From Symbiodinium natans (lineage: Eukaryota > Sar > Dinophyceae > Suessiales > Symbiodiniaceae), in assembly GCA_905221605.1 (NCBI GenBank), contig CAJNDS010002364.1, forward strand, positions 124,001 through 188,000: a stretch of 64,000 nucleotides of DNA. Direction: 5' to 3'. A program made the translations under genes and the position numbers. This document shows positions 1 through 17,070 of the stretch, piece by piece. Every line of letters begins with the position of its first letter. Position 1 is the stretch's first letter. The notes under the pieces are model-generated. The model did not search any database. It saw nothing but the letters and a program-made list of their open reading frames with translations, and was not told the origin of the DNA.

Positions 1-354
1 CCTTCAAGTACAGCGGCCCAAAAATGCCGTGGTTCCAGCAGAGGACGTATGGGGCCCAAGTCCTTTGAAAGTAAAAAGGAGGGCCCAAAATGTCTGGCAA
101 CTCCCAGAACTCCACGTGCCCAGCCACATGCCCTCGCCTTTATAACTATAGGTAGGGTGATAAGTAGCCTAATTAAATATGGTTACAGCCAGTTAAAACG
201 GTTCTTACCTTAGTTCTTCCCCCTAAACCCTAAATCCTAAACCCAAAACCCAAACTAGGAGCCTCCAAGTAGCCTCGCCTCCTTGCCAGGATCTTTGGGC
301 CAGAGCTTTGCAGTTCACCTGGAGGCCGGGTTTAGGGTTTATGGCCAGTTTAGG
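1..354. other. Spacer, no gene recognised
   Basis: I recognise no gene here. Bases 130-290 look like a worn inverted-repeat element of family A (TATAACTATAGGTAGGGTGATAAG near the left, GAGCCTCCAAGTAGCC at 258-273). The end of the segment grades into telomere-type repeats. Confidence 0.4.
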
Positions 355-474
355 GTTTGGGTTTAGGGTTAGGGTTTAGGGTTTAGGGTTTAGGGTTTAG
401 GGTTTAGGGTTTAGGGTTTAGGGTTTAGGGTTTAGGGTTTAGGGTTTAGGGTTTAGGGTTTAGGGTTTAGGGTT
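355..474 (+). repeat. Telomere-like tract (TTTAGGG)n
   Basis: A nearly uninterrupted run of about 16 TTTAGGG units with one GGGTTAGGG slip at each end. It is interstitial, because unique sequence lies on both sides. No coding is possible through it: the 7-mer puts TAG in every frame within 21 bases. Confidence 0.95.
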
Positions 475-2438
475 AGGTCTGCGATGTCTAGCAGGCTTGG
501 GAGAGATCCGGTGGAGGGGTGTAACTCTTCCCATGCGACCGCGCATGTGGGGGGGGGGGGGGGGGGGGGCTCTGGTTCACGAGATGACTGGCAGTATTGG
601 ACCTGCTTCTGCCATGATGCACCAGTTTAAAGTGCGAATCTCTTTTCGGGGATTGGAAGCAAGGCTTGTTCTGCCTGCCCTGCCTGCCGCCTGTTCACTA
701 CATATGGCCCGCTTTTCAACTACGCATGAACCTGCATGTGCTGAGAGTGGCACAGAGGACCTGGCGCGCGGCCTTGGGCGTCGGCGCAAAGGTGGTACCT
801 GGCCCAGGGATTGCTCTGCGGGGGTTGAGGGCCAGCGCTAGCAGAGGACCTGTTTTGTATACGGGCGCATGGGTTAAGGTTGCGTATCTCGGAGCAATTT
901 AGGAAGTTGCTATCCTGCAAAAAAAATTAAACAAAAAGCCTTGTGGTATGTTTCGTCATTCTGAGTTCAGGGGATTCCCCAAGCAAGCTTGAAGGCTCTG
1001 TGGAAGTCTGGCCGGACGCAGGTGTTTGACAGTCTTGTTTTTGTTGGGGTGAAGTGACTACCCCAGCTGGCTAAAACAGACCCCATGGTCGGTTTACTGT
1101 GTTCTTGTTGCAGGGGCTGTGGGCACCAACCACTTCTTACTATACTGTAGGGCTCTCATGAATGGCGATGATGTTCGCAGTTTCAGAAATTGCTTCATCA
1201 TTATGTTTCTAAACCCTAAACCCTTAACTACAGCAACAATGAAGGGCCAAAAACCCGTTCAATCAGACTTTGGGCAGGCCCTGGGACGGCTTCGGCAGAG
1301 GCTTCGCCGGCACAGGTGCGCGCAGTGATCGTGGCCCCCAATAGGTTTCAACAAGGTTTAGGGTTTAGGGTTTAGGGTTTAGGGTTTAGGGTTTAGGGTT
1401 CAGGGTTCAGGGTTCAGGGTTTAGGGTTTAGGGTTTAGGGTTTAGGGTTTGGCGGGATTCACGCAAGCCTGTCAAAAAAGGGTTTAGGGTTCGAGTTCTG
1501 AGTCCGAAATTGTTTGTACTTTTGGGGCCGTTCATCACCACCGCTGAAGATTCGGAGTTGCCAAAAACCACGCGCCCATCGCTGCAATTCGGCTTGCTGT
1601 CATGCGATCTACTACAACACGACAAGGCCAACCAGCGAAAATGTCTTGCATTCTTGTGAGCTTTTTTGCACATTGATCTGAAGCTCAGGCCTCTCGGGAC
1701 ATGAGGTCAGTTCTCAAGTCCCGGATTAATTATGCTGCCTGTTATACGGCATGCGGCTTTGGCATATTTGATTCTGGGTATGTAGGAAGTGCTGTCCAGT
1801 GACTTTCCGGCTGCATCAGCCGGGGAATGAGGTCTCGCGATCGACCCGAGAAAGACAGCGGCACTCTCAGACAATCTTGCCTGGCAGAACTGTGCTTTGA
1901 ACACAGCAGTTGCATAGCTGCGCAGCTGCATGTGCCGAGGCTCGATTTTCAGGCTCGACAAGGCATGCTCATGCAAGCACGAGTGCGCACACCAGCCTAA
2001 GTGAACGCAAGCCGACTGCCGGAAACACTTGCGCTTAAACATGCGCGTGGCATCGAAAGTGAGGACCACACGCCTAGTACTCACAGACGGTGGCAGAGGG
2101 TGCCCACGGTCTTCTGCAGCCATGATGGGCCTGAATGGCTGGCCGCGATTGCTGCGCCCCGTGGCGAAGCGGCGCTCCACCACCGGCCTCGTAGCCCTGA
2201 GCTTGGCTTTGAGCTCCCACTTTGTCCACATGTGCCTTGTCCAAAGTAGGTGCGACCGGAGGGCGCGTAAAGTCAATGTGTCGAAATCTTTGCAAGCTTG
2301 GGTGTCCTGCGTTGTGGCATCAAGGAGGCTTGTCTGTGGGTTGAATATCTATAATACTTGTATTAATAAACATAAGAATATTAATAGTGAACATATTTGA
2401 AAATATGAAAAATAATATTCATATTAGTAATTTCGGAG
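475..2438. other. Upstream region of the ArgRS gene; no confirmed exon
   Basis: This region holds a G homopolymer (550-569), a telomere-like tract with GGGTTCA variants (1355-1450), and overlapping open frames on both strands that resemble nothing I know. One weak candidate exon lies at 1277-1316, before a GT donor (CACAG/GTGCGC). Read so as to join the first confirmed synthetase exon, it would code an Ala/Pro/Ser-rich stretch. The true start codon of the synthetase must lie in or before this region. AT-rich sequence occupies 2340-2430. Confidence 0.35.
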
Positions 2439-10442
<8,004 letters not shown>

Positions 10443-10916
10443 GTCAGCTGCATGTCCCCCATGGCAGAAGCACGGCTAACTCATGTGCGTACAACGTAGG
10501 CCTCAAAAAGGATAAAGCGCTGCCAACATGCTGGCTGCAGCTTGCCTTGCTTAGGGCATGCTGGGTTAATTATAGATCGTCCTTGAGCCATGTTCGTGGC
10601 AGGCTTTGCAGCCCTGGCTTATAATTATACATAGTAGGCACCGGAAGCATCTTCGGTTCGCAATCACATCTTCCAAGAGATTCGCGATTCCGATGTGGTA
10701 TGGCTGTTGGATGTGCCATTTGACTGAACAGGGCCTGCGAAGCTTGCCGATGCAGAGCCCATGCATTTGTTGCGGGGTTGCAGCGTGGAAGAATAAGTTT
10801 TCGACATACGTTTTCAGCAGCATCTGCTCTCACATGCTCAAAAACAGTCCCAGTCACTGTGCGGGAAGTGGGAGTTTCAAATGACTTTGCAGCTTTGTGG
10901 TTTCAGTGCCCAGGAA
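10443..10916. other. Intergenic region downstream of ArgRS
   Basis: The 3' flank of the synthetase. Overlapping open frames occur on both strands, but none has recognisable motifs. I see no polyadenylation signal or terminator that can be asserted. Confidence 0.4.
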
Positions 10917-11026
10917 CCCAAAGAGCCCAATACCTCCTAAATAAGGGAATATGCCTTCAATTATAAAGGGGTTCTGAGTATAATATAAGGTATCTTCCTT
11001 ATTTAAGGAGTATTGGGCTCTTTGGG
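10917..11026. mobile_element. Family F inverted-repeat element
   Basis: AAAGAGCCCAATACCTCCTAA on the left pairs with TTAAGGAGTATTGGGCTCTTT on the right, arms of about 20 bp with one or two mismatches; an inner dyad is formed by ATAAGGGAATATGCCTT and AAGGTATCTTCCTTAT. Related copies are at 20,285 and 58,381. Confidence 0.75.
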
Positions 11027-11160
11027 AAACTGGCTTAAGGTTCTAGGAAGCCTGCCGGTGCAGCGCTTGCATCATTCTGCCAGCAACCAGTGGGATTACA
11101 GCTGTAAATGCTGCTTTGTGTGCGACTTGAAGGTCAGATACTGAAGGGGCTGGGATTGCC

Positions 11161-11440
11161 CCTAAACCCTAAACCCTAAACCCTAAACCCTAAACCCTAA
11201 ACCCTAAACCCTAAACCCTAAACCCTAAACCCTAAACCCTAAACCCTAAACCCTAAACCCTAAACCCTAAACCCTAAACCCTAAACCCTAAACCCTAAAC
11301 CTAACCCTAAACCCTAAACCCTAAACCCTAAACCCTAAACCCTAAACCCTAAACCCTAAACCCTAAACCCTAAACCCTAAACCCTAAACCCTAAACCCTA
11401 AACCCTAAACCCTAAACCCTAAACCCTAAACCCTAAACCC
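11161..11440 (-). repeat. Longest uninterrupted telomere-like tract, (CCCTAAA)~40
   Basis: About 280 bases of CCCTAAA with a single CCTAACCC slip near 11,300. Intergenic between the synthetase and the next gene. Unique sequence on both sides shows it is not a chromosome end. Confidence 0.97.
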
Positions 11441-11751
11441 TGTTTGGTGTTGCGGGTTGAAGGGCCGCTCACCACTCTGGAGTTCCGAATCGGTTCCCCC
11501 TGTCCCCTGCTCAAAGGAAGGGATCGAACGATGCCTGAACACAATTGGAAAGTTCTGTCTTAAGAGCACTGCTTCCAAGCAGCACAAACAATCATAAGGC
11601 CTGAGTGACAATGTCTACCCTCAACCCTAAGCCCGAGACCCTAAACTTTCCTAGAAGGCTGGCCTCACATTCTGCCATCGTTTCTGCCCCAAGAGCCTAC
11701 GCCTTGCAAGGGCCTCCAGAGCTCCGTCGGCTCCAGACGACCACCACATGG

Positions 11752-11893
11752 ATAGTTCTCTATATTAGGGTCCCTTCTTGGTCCCTAAATAAAAACATAA
11801 ATAAATAAATATATATCTATATATATGTCTATATATGTATATATATATCTCTATATAGGGTACGGCGCCCTTTTTATACTAACTGAGAGAACT
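11752..11893. mobile_element. Inverted-repeat element (TAGTTCTCT family)
   Basis: TAGTTCTCTATATTAGGG on the left and ACTGAGAGAACTA on the right, with AT-rich (TATATAT) interior. A matching end, AATTTAGAGAACTACC, occurs at 33,393-33,408. It ends a few bases before the start codon of the next gene, so it forms that gene's 5' flank. Confidence 0.5.
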
Positions 11894-11899
11894 ACCGGC

Positions 11900-14800
11900 A
11901 TGCGTACAGAGGCTTCCTCTGCGCCTGCTGCTTCGGGAGCTGCGACTCCGAGACTTAGCATTGCGCGACCAGAGCGCAGTGAGCCCCAGAGGGCTTTGGG
12001 TTTTAGGGTTTGGGGTTTAGGGTTTAGGGTTTAGGGTTTAAGGGTTTAGGGTTTAGGGTTTGTTTAGGGTTTGTTTAGGGTTTAGGGCTCATAGTCAGTA
12101 GTCCGGCGCGTTTCGTTTTTTCCAATGCAACTACCAGCACAACTGCACAAGCGCCATGTCCTTTGCCAGAACAACGACCACAACAGTCCCGTCGGCTTTG
12201 CTTTTCTTACAACTGTACCGTACTTACAGCACGTGCACTGCTTCTACAGTTCTTGCGGTTGCTCTTCCTCCAGTCCGCTGCTGTGACCCCCGAAATCAGG
12301 TCCCTACACCCCTAAACCCTAAATCTAAACCTTGAGGTCCAGCTGCTTGTCAACGCCATCTCGTGGCTCCGTGTGGCCCGGCGGGATGCGCCCGCGGACC
12401 TGGAATTTTCTCAGCATCAATTGGGATGGTGGGTTGGGTTTAGGGTTGAGGGTTTAGGGCTTAGGGAAGTTTAGGGTCTAGGGATGTTCATCTGGCATGT
12501 TCTGTCATGGATGAGGAGAGCCTGGGTTCAAAAAAGGGTTTAGGGTCTAGGGTTTAGGGTTTAGGCGCTCGTCTTGGCATGGTGGGCTGCAGGCCATTCG
12601 GGAGGCGGCGTCTGCCCGACAAACCTGAACGGGGTGGCCAAAAAACCTCTAAATCCTGGCGCCTGAAACGTACCTGAAGGTTCATGGGTAGTTCTACGTA
12701 GGGTTATTAAATAGGTACCCTATTTGAGGTTATAACCAGCTATACATGATAGTTACCCGACTTGTATCCCCACATGTGAATACCCTTGAACCTCCAAGTA
12801 GCCCCTTAAACCTAAGCTTCTGGGAGGTTCATAAGTAGCTATAAGTAAGGAAACTAGACTCATAACCTTACTCGGGGTACTTCTAACCCTACTTGTAACT
12901 GCCCATGAACTTCCAAGTAGCCCTAAGCCTCAAGCCCTAAACCCTGAACCCTAAACCCTAAACCCTAAAGGGAAAAAACCTAAACTCTTATGTGAGACTC
13001 CTTTCTAAGGTCCGACCTGGAGGTGCTGGAGCTCGACGGGACCTGTGCTCAGCTGACTGGGTCTATTCAATAGTCGAGTGCAGGGCGCCTCGGAGAATAG
13101 TTCCGCTGGGTTTAGGGTTGAGGGTTGAGGGTTTAGAGTAACAGCTCCTGAATAGGCATGACAGCGCCCCCGAGTATAATCCTTATCAAGGACTGTTCGT
13201 ATACGAGGGAACATCCCAAGTTCTTACGTCGGGCTCAGGGCCTTCTAAGGCTTATAGGAAAACATAAGAAGTGGTTTGAGGTGGTCGATGAACTGAGGCC
13301 CCTTATGGCCAGTACTCCCTAGGCCCTTAGCTGCCGTGAGAGACCTCTGCAGACCTTTCTGCCGTACCCTGCGTGTTGGTTGCAAGGGCTTGTAGGTTGA
13401 CGGCCTCCAAACCTTCAGAAAGTTGATATCCCAATAAGTGGGTTTCCGAAAATAGGGGTGCCCTTTTTTGGGGTTCCTTTTTCAGGGGATTCTATTCTAT
13501 TTGGGTGCATAAATGGGGTACCCCTAGGGCTTGTGTCAACTCTGAGGAACCATCTGACCCAGAACGCAGCACGGAGCTAAGCCTTGCAACCGGCGATCAA
13601 TGGGAAGTGGCTGATCCAGTAGCCCTAAACCCTAAACCCTAATCCAGTAGGGTTTCGAGCTTAGCTTAGGAGAGGTTCTTAGAATTGGACCCTCTTCACT
13701 CAAAGCACGGCCCAGAGAGCCGGTTAGGGTTTAGGGTCTAGGGCTTAGGGCTTAGGGCTTAGGGCTTAGGGCTGAGGGCTGAGGGCTGAGGGCTGAGGGC
13801 TGAGGGCTGAGGGCTTAGGGCTTAGGGTTCAGTCCTAAGTTTCAGATCCCTCCGGTGATTGTGGGGTCTGGTTTGTATCACACACGCAGCTGGCGAGATT
13901 GTTCGGAGCCCAGTATTCAAAAGGGTTAGGAATTCCGGAGCACCCTTGAAGCTCGTGATGATGATCCATGATACGGGTCAAGGCGCATTTCCCAGTATCA
14001 GGGTATTTGCGAATGATGGTTGGACCTGTGTTAAGTATGGGTTTTTGGTTAGTCTACATTGTATCTAGCTCGCCTCCATGAGTTCGGGAAACATCGAGGA
14101 TCTTCAATATGAACCACCTGGGGTCAAACGGTGAGCGTTCAACCCTAAGCACCTCTTCCCCGACAACCCCGGAAGCCACGGCTGAACCCTAAACCGTACA
14201 TTGTACCCTGAGCAGCTGGGGAGAAGGTTCCGAGCCTCACGCCTCTCCTCACCGAGCTCCGGACGCTGCAGCGGCTGTCCCTGTGCGCCTGCTCAGTTGC
14301 GTACCGTTGGGAGGTTCACGGGTAGTTAGTGGGTTGTAAGTTGGGCAACTATACTTATAACCTTACTTAAGGTACTTCTGACCCTACTTATAACTACTCA
14401 TGAATCATGAACTCCCAAGCGGTATGAGTCGCAGTTGGGGTGGCGCGAAAAACTACAGATATGGTTCAATGAGGCTGCTCAAGCTTTATCGGGCGTCATA
14501 GGCTCCAGACTGCGCAAACTCGAGCACCCGTCGGCGTTAGTGTGGAGATGTCGGTGGCGCAGGCTAATGAAAGGTGTGCATCCGAACTGGACCATACGGC
14601 ATGGCTGGAGGCACCCCCCCCCTCCACCTCCCAAAGTTGAACCAACCAAAAGATTGACGGCTCGCCTGGGCTTGCTGAGCCGTGAGACTCGAAATCGCCA
14701 TGCCCTCAAGACCTCCACTAGACCCATTGCTTTCAGGTCACGAAACAAGTTGCGACATTTGGGCCGCTGACCCGGTTTGGGGGTCTGCAAGGTGAGGAGG

Positions 14801-15711
14801 GCTCGTGAGTTTAGGCAGCTACAGACTCTTGAACACAGTCTCCTGCAAATCGTTGTGCTGGAGCCGTTTCGCATTTTTCCTCGAGCCTCGACCACCCAGA
14901 GCCCACATCACTGCGTCATCATGCTGCTGGCATCCCTACTTGTCTGCAAAAAGCCTGCCGGAGTTGACCTGAAGTACCAACAATGCAGCATCTCACAGCT
15001 ATGTGTCATGTCAGCAATGCCAGTTTTTGTAAGAAGTGTATGGACTCCCGCCGTCTTGGACAGAGACAGTACCGACTGACAGGCGGTTGGACTCAAACCA
15101 GAAGTACACTGGCTCCAGAATCAACATATGGTATAACTTAAGTTTGAAAAGACTGCTGATAACGATAGTGGGTCCATCAAATAATTGCAATTCAACACGA
15201 CTCGTACAGCAATCCCCTCTTGTCTGCCATGGTCGCATGCTCAGCCAGTTTGCGGACCAGCCTGAACCAGGAGCCAGGCAGTCATGGGCCATCCCTCCCA
15301 ATTCTATGCCCCCTAAACCCTAAACCCTAAACCCTAAACCCTAAACCCTAAACCCTAAACCCTAAACCTTCCCTGCCAGGCGCCCTGGGCACGGCCTCAG
15401 GAGCTGATGGAAGGCCGCTGGGCTTCCAAGCTTCCGTTGCAAGGTGCTCCATGCGAGCTCGCAGGAAGTGGGGTTTAGGGTTTAGGGTTTAGGGTTTAGG
15501 GTTTAGGGTTTAGGGTTTAGGGTTTAGGGTTTAGGGTTTAGGGTTTAGGGTTTAGGGTTTAGGGTTTAGAAGTGGGGTTCTGCAGTCAGGTTCTGATGGT
15601 GCCACCGAGAAAGAGGACCCGGCAATTGCAGCTGCGCACACGGGGCCCAGCTCTTTGGTTTGCTTGGCGCTCTTCATTTCAATTGAACGCAACGCAGGAG
15701 TCCAGGTTTAA
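11900..15711 (+). CDS. Small protein with leucine-rich-repeat-like segment, 7 exons
   Basis: Not a recognised family. Inferred exons: 11900-11992 (ATG; begins MRTEASSAPAASGAATPRL), 12337-12375, 12593-12609 (17 nt), 13010-13046, 14227-14284, 15380-15472, 15590-15711 (TAA). Joined length is 459 nt, 152 aa, in frame. Across exons 4-5 the frame reads DLEVLELDGTC then PSLTPLLTELRTLQRLSLC, the hydrophobic spacing of leucine-rich repeats (about one and a half repeats). The N-terminus is Ala/Ser/Pro-rich; the C-terminus is short, with a hydrophobic stretch LVCLALFISI. Donors are GC, GC, GT, GC, GC and GT; acceptors AG/G. Exon-start and intron-start repeats (GCC, GTC, GCGCC, GTT) support the joins. 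The last intron is almost entirely TTTAGGG repeat. Without homologues the exon chain is an inference. Part of a larger LRR gene is the main alternative. Confidence 0.5.
12005..12088 (+). repeat. Telomere-like tract with GTTTAGGGTTT variants
   Basis: Mostly TTTAGGG with TTTGTTTAGGG interruptions, inside intron 1 of the small LRR-like gene. Confidence 0.85.
12671..12800. mobile_element. Family A inverted-repeat element
   Basis: ACCTGAAGGTTCATGGGTAG on the left and ACCCTTGAACCTCCAAGTAG on the right. It is followed after about 18 bases by another family A copy. Confidence 0.75.
12818..12919. mobile_element. Family A inverted-repeat element
   Basis: CTTCTGGGAGGTTCATAAG on the left and GCCCATGAACTTCCAAG on the right. 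It lies in the same intron (12,610-13,009) as the preceding copy. Confidence 0.7.
13165..13222. mobile_element. Family C element, right half only
   Basis: Has the AAGGACTGTTCGTATACGAG and GGGAACATCCCAA right arm of family C but no clear left arm. Probably truncated. Confidence 0.5.
13439..13530. mobile_element. Family E inverted-repeat element
   Basis: GGTTTCCGAAAATAGGGGTGCCC on the left (partly) pairs with GGGGTACCCCTA on the right; the centre has AGGGGATTCTATTCTATTTGG. The same centre occurs at 19,498-19,590, and a truncated relative at 62,140. Confidence 0.65.
13614..13650 (-). repeat. Short telomere-like insertion with 9-bp flanking duplication
   Basis: ATCCAGTAG (13614-13622), then 19 bases of CCCTAAA repeat, then ATCCAGTAG again (13642-13650). 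The duplication is perfect. Confidence 0.85.
13733..13833 (+). repeat. GGGCTTA / GGGCTGA variant tract
   Basis: A run of GGGCTTA units switching to GGGCTGA and back: two homogenised variants of the telomere-type 7-mer. Confidence 0.85.
14301..14426. mobile_element. Family A inverted-repeat element, extended arms
   Basis: The arms extend beyond the usual ends: TACCGTTGGGAGGTTCA on the left against TGAACTCCCAAGCGGTA on the right. It lies downstream of exon 5 of the small LRR-like gene. Confidence 0.75.
14430..15310. other. Intron region with overlapping open frames, no recognised product
   Basis: Open frames of 95-138 codons overlap on both strands. None shows motifs I recognise, and composition is similar on both strands. 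By the exon chain above it is intron 5 (14,285-15,379) of the small LRR-like gene. A telomere-like tract follows at 15,312-15,367. Confidence 0.35.
15473..15589 (+). repeat. Intron made almost wholly of TTTAGGG repeats
   Basis: Starts GTTTAGGG (donor GT supplied by the repeat), continues for about 14 units, and ends TTCTGCAGTCAG before exon GTTCTGATGG. The tract is flanked by a perfect 11-bp duplication GAAGTGGGGTT (15465-15475 and 15569-15579). The exon frames join only if this segment is removed. Confidence 0.6.
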
Positions 15712-16005
15712 TTGGCCATGGCGCTCGCCGCTTGTCTGTCACTATCTCTCGGCGGCTTCGTGAGTGCAGAGTTTAGCGTTTAGGGTGTAGGGTTTAGGGT
15801 TTAGGGTTTAGGGTTCAGGGTGTAGGGTTTAGGGTTTAAAGGGTCTGTGTGGTTGTGTGTGTGTGTGTGTGGGCATCAACTGCCGTCTCCTTCTGGAGCT
15901 TGAGGCTGCGCAGTAGTGTACTTGAAGGTGCTTGACTTGCGTTTAGGGTTTAGGGCTTAGGGTTTAGGGTTTAGGGTTTAGGGTTTAGGGTTTAGGGTTT
16001 AGGGC

Positions 16006-16129
16006 TACTTGAATGTGCATGGGTAGTTGTAAGTAGGGCTAGGAGTGCCCTTACTAAAGTTAGAACCCGTTATATGTCTAGTTACCGCACTTAAAATCCC
16101 TGCTTGTAGCCCCCCATGAAAATTCAAGT
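16006..16129. mobile_element. Family A inverted-repeat element
   Basis: TACTTGAATGTGCATGGGTAG on the left (TTGRAxGTxCATGGGTAG core) and CCCCATGAAAATTCAAGT on the right. Preceded by a TTTAGGG tract (15,945-16,003). It lies just before the acceptor of the next gene's exon. Confidence 0.65.
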
Positions 16130-16143
16130 CAGCGCGACGAAAG

Positions 16144-16995
16144 GTTTGGGGCTGATGGCGGCTGATGGCTTAAAGTTGCCTTGCTGGCTGCGGGCCATGA
16201 TCTGGAACTATTCGGAAGTACCTGCCCTAAACCTCTAAACCCCTAAACCCCTAAAACCCTAAACCCCTAAAACCCCAAAACCCTAAAACCCTAAACCCCT
16301 AAATCTCAAAACCCTAAAACCCTAAAACCCTAAAACCCTAAAACCCTAAAACCCTAAAACCCTAAAACCCTAAAACCCTAAAACCCTAAAACCCTAAAAC
16401 CCTAAAACCCTAAAACCCTAAAACCCTAAAACCCTAAACCCTAAAACCCTAAGCCCTAAGCCTGGCTCTCAACCGCTGAGGATGTTCATCACAAGTCGGA
16501 AGAAGAATGTGCCGGACCAGCCGCCACAAATTGAGACCAGCTGCCTCGGCTGGAAGGTTTAGAGGGGCATCCTGCTGATTCTACAGTAGCACATTGGGAT
16601 GTTCCCTCTTCTGCTAGCAGTCCTTTAAGAGGCATTAAAATATAGTAACTACCCCCCCTATTGAAATTAGAATCCCTATTAAGGACTGTTAATTAGTATA
16701 AGAGGGAACCCAAGTAGCACATCTAAACTCCAACGCCCCAGACAGCACCAACCCAAGTGGCCTGAGCATTTCCTTGCATCCGAGGCATTGCTGATGCCCC
16801 TGCACCACAAGAGCCTGGAGGTGAAGTGCTCAACACGTCCCATGGGTTTAGGGCTTCAGGAGGTCTGGTTTCCAGAAACAAAAGGAGCTCAAAAGGCAAC
16901 AGCCCAGAACTCTGGACCTTAGCGCGCTTGGACTGCCCCCTGCCCCCCCCCCCTCTCCCTCGTGCCCAGAAGTGCGTGGTGAACCGAAGCTTCGG
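16144..16995 (+). CDS. Unrecognised gene, three candidate exons (partial)
   Basis: Family not recognised. Exons inferred: 16144-16204 (LMAADGLKLPCWLRAMIW), 16481-16548 (MFITSRKKNVPDQPPQIET), and 16785 to about 16995, open and reading IADAPAPQEPGGEVLNTSH through to QKCVVNRSFGSF. The joins keep frame with a GA donor (16205) and a GC donor (16549) and AG/G acceptors. The first exon may contain the start codon (ATG at 16155). The end is not resolved, because the last frame runs into a CCCTAAA tract. An in-frame alternative at 16,741-16,836 (KWPEHFLASEALLMPLHHK) exists, so the third exon's frame is uncertain. Confidence 0.35.
16218..16462 (-). repeat. CCCTAAAA 8-mer variant tract
   Basis: About 25 units of the 8-mer CCCTAAAA with some CCCCTAAA at the left, within the first intron of the unrecognised gene. 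The added A is homogenised along the tract. Confidence 0.9.
16594..16711. mobile_element. Family C inverted-repeat element
   Basis: TTGGGATGTTCCCTCTTCTG on the left and GTATAAGAGGGAACCCAAG on the right, with internal CAGTCCTTAA and TTAAGGACTG dyad. It lies in the intron between 16,549 and 16,784. Confidence 0.75.
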
Positions 16996-17070
16996 AAGTT
17001 TCGAAACCCTTAACCCTAAACCCTTAACCCTAAACCCTAAACCCTAAACCCTAAACCCTAAACCCTAAAC

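Noticed and set aside
11161-11440. A chromosome end (true telomere)
   Set aside because: Unique sequence and genes lie on both sides, so it is interstitial.
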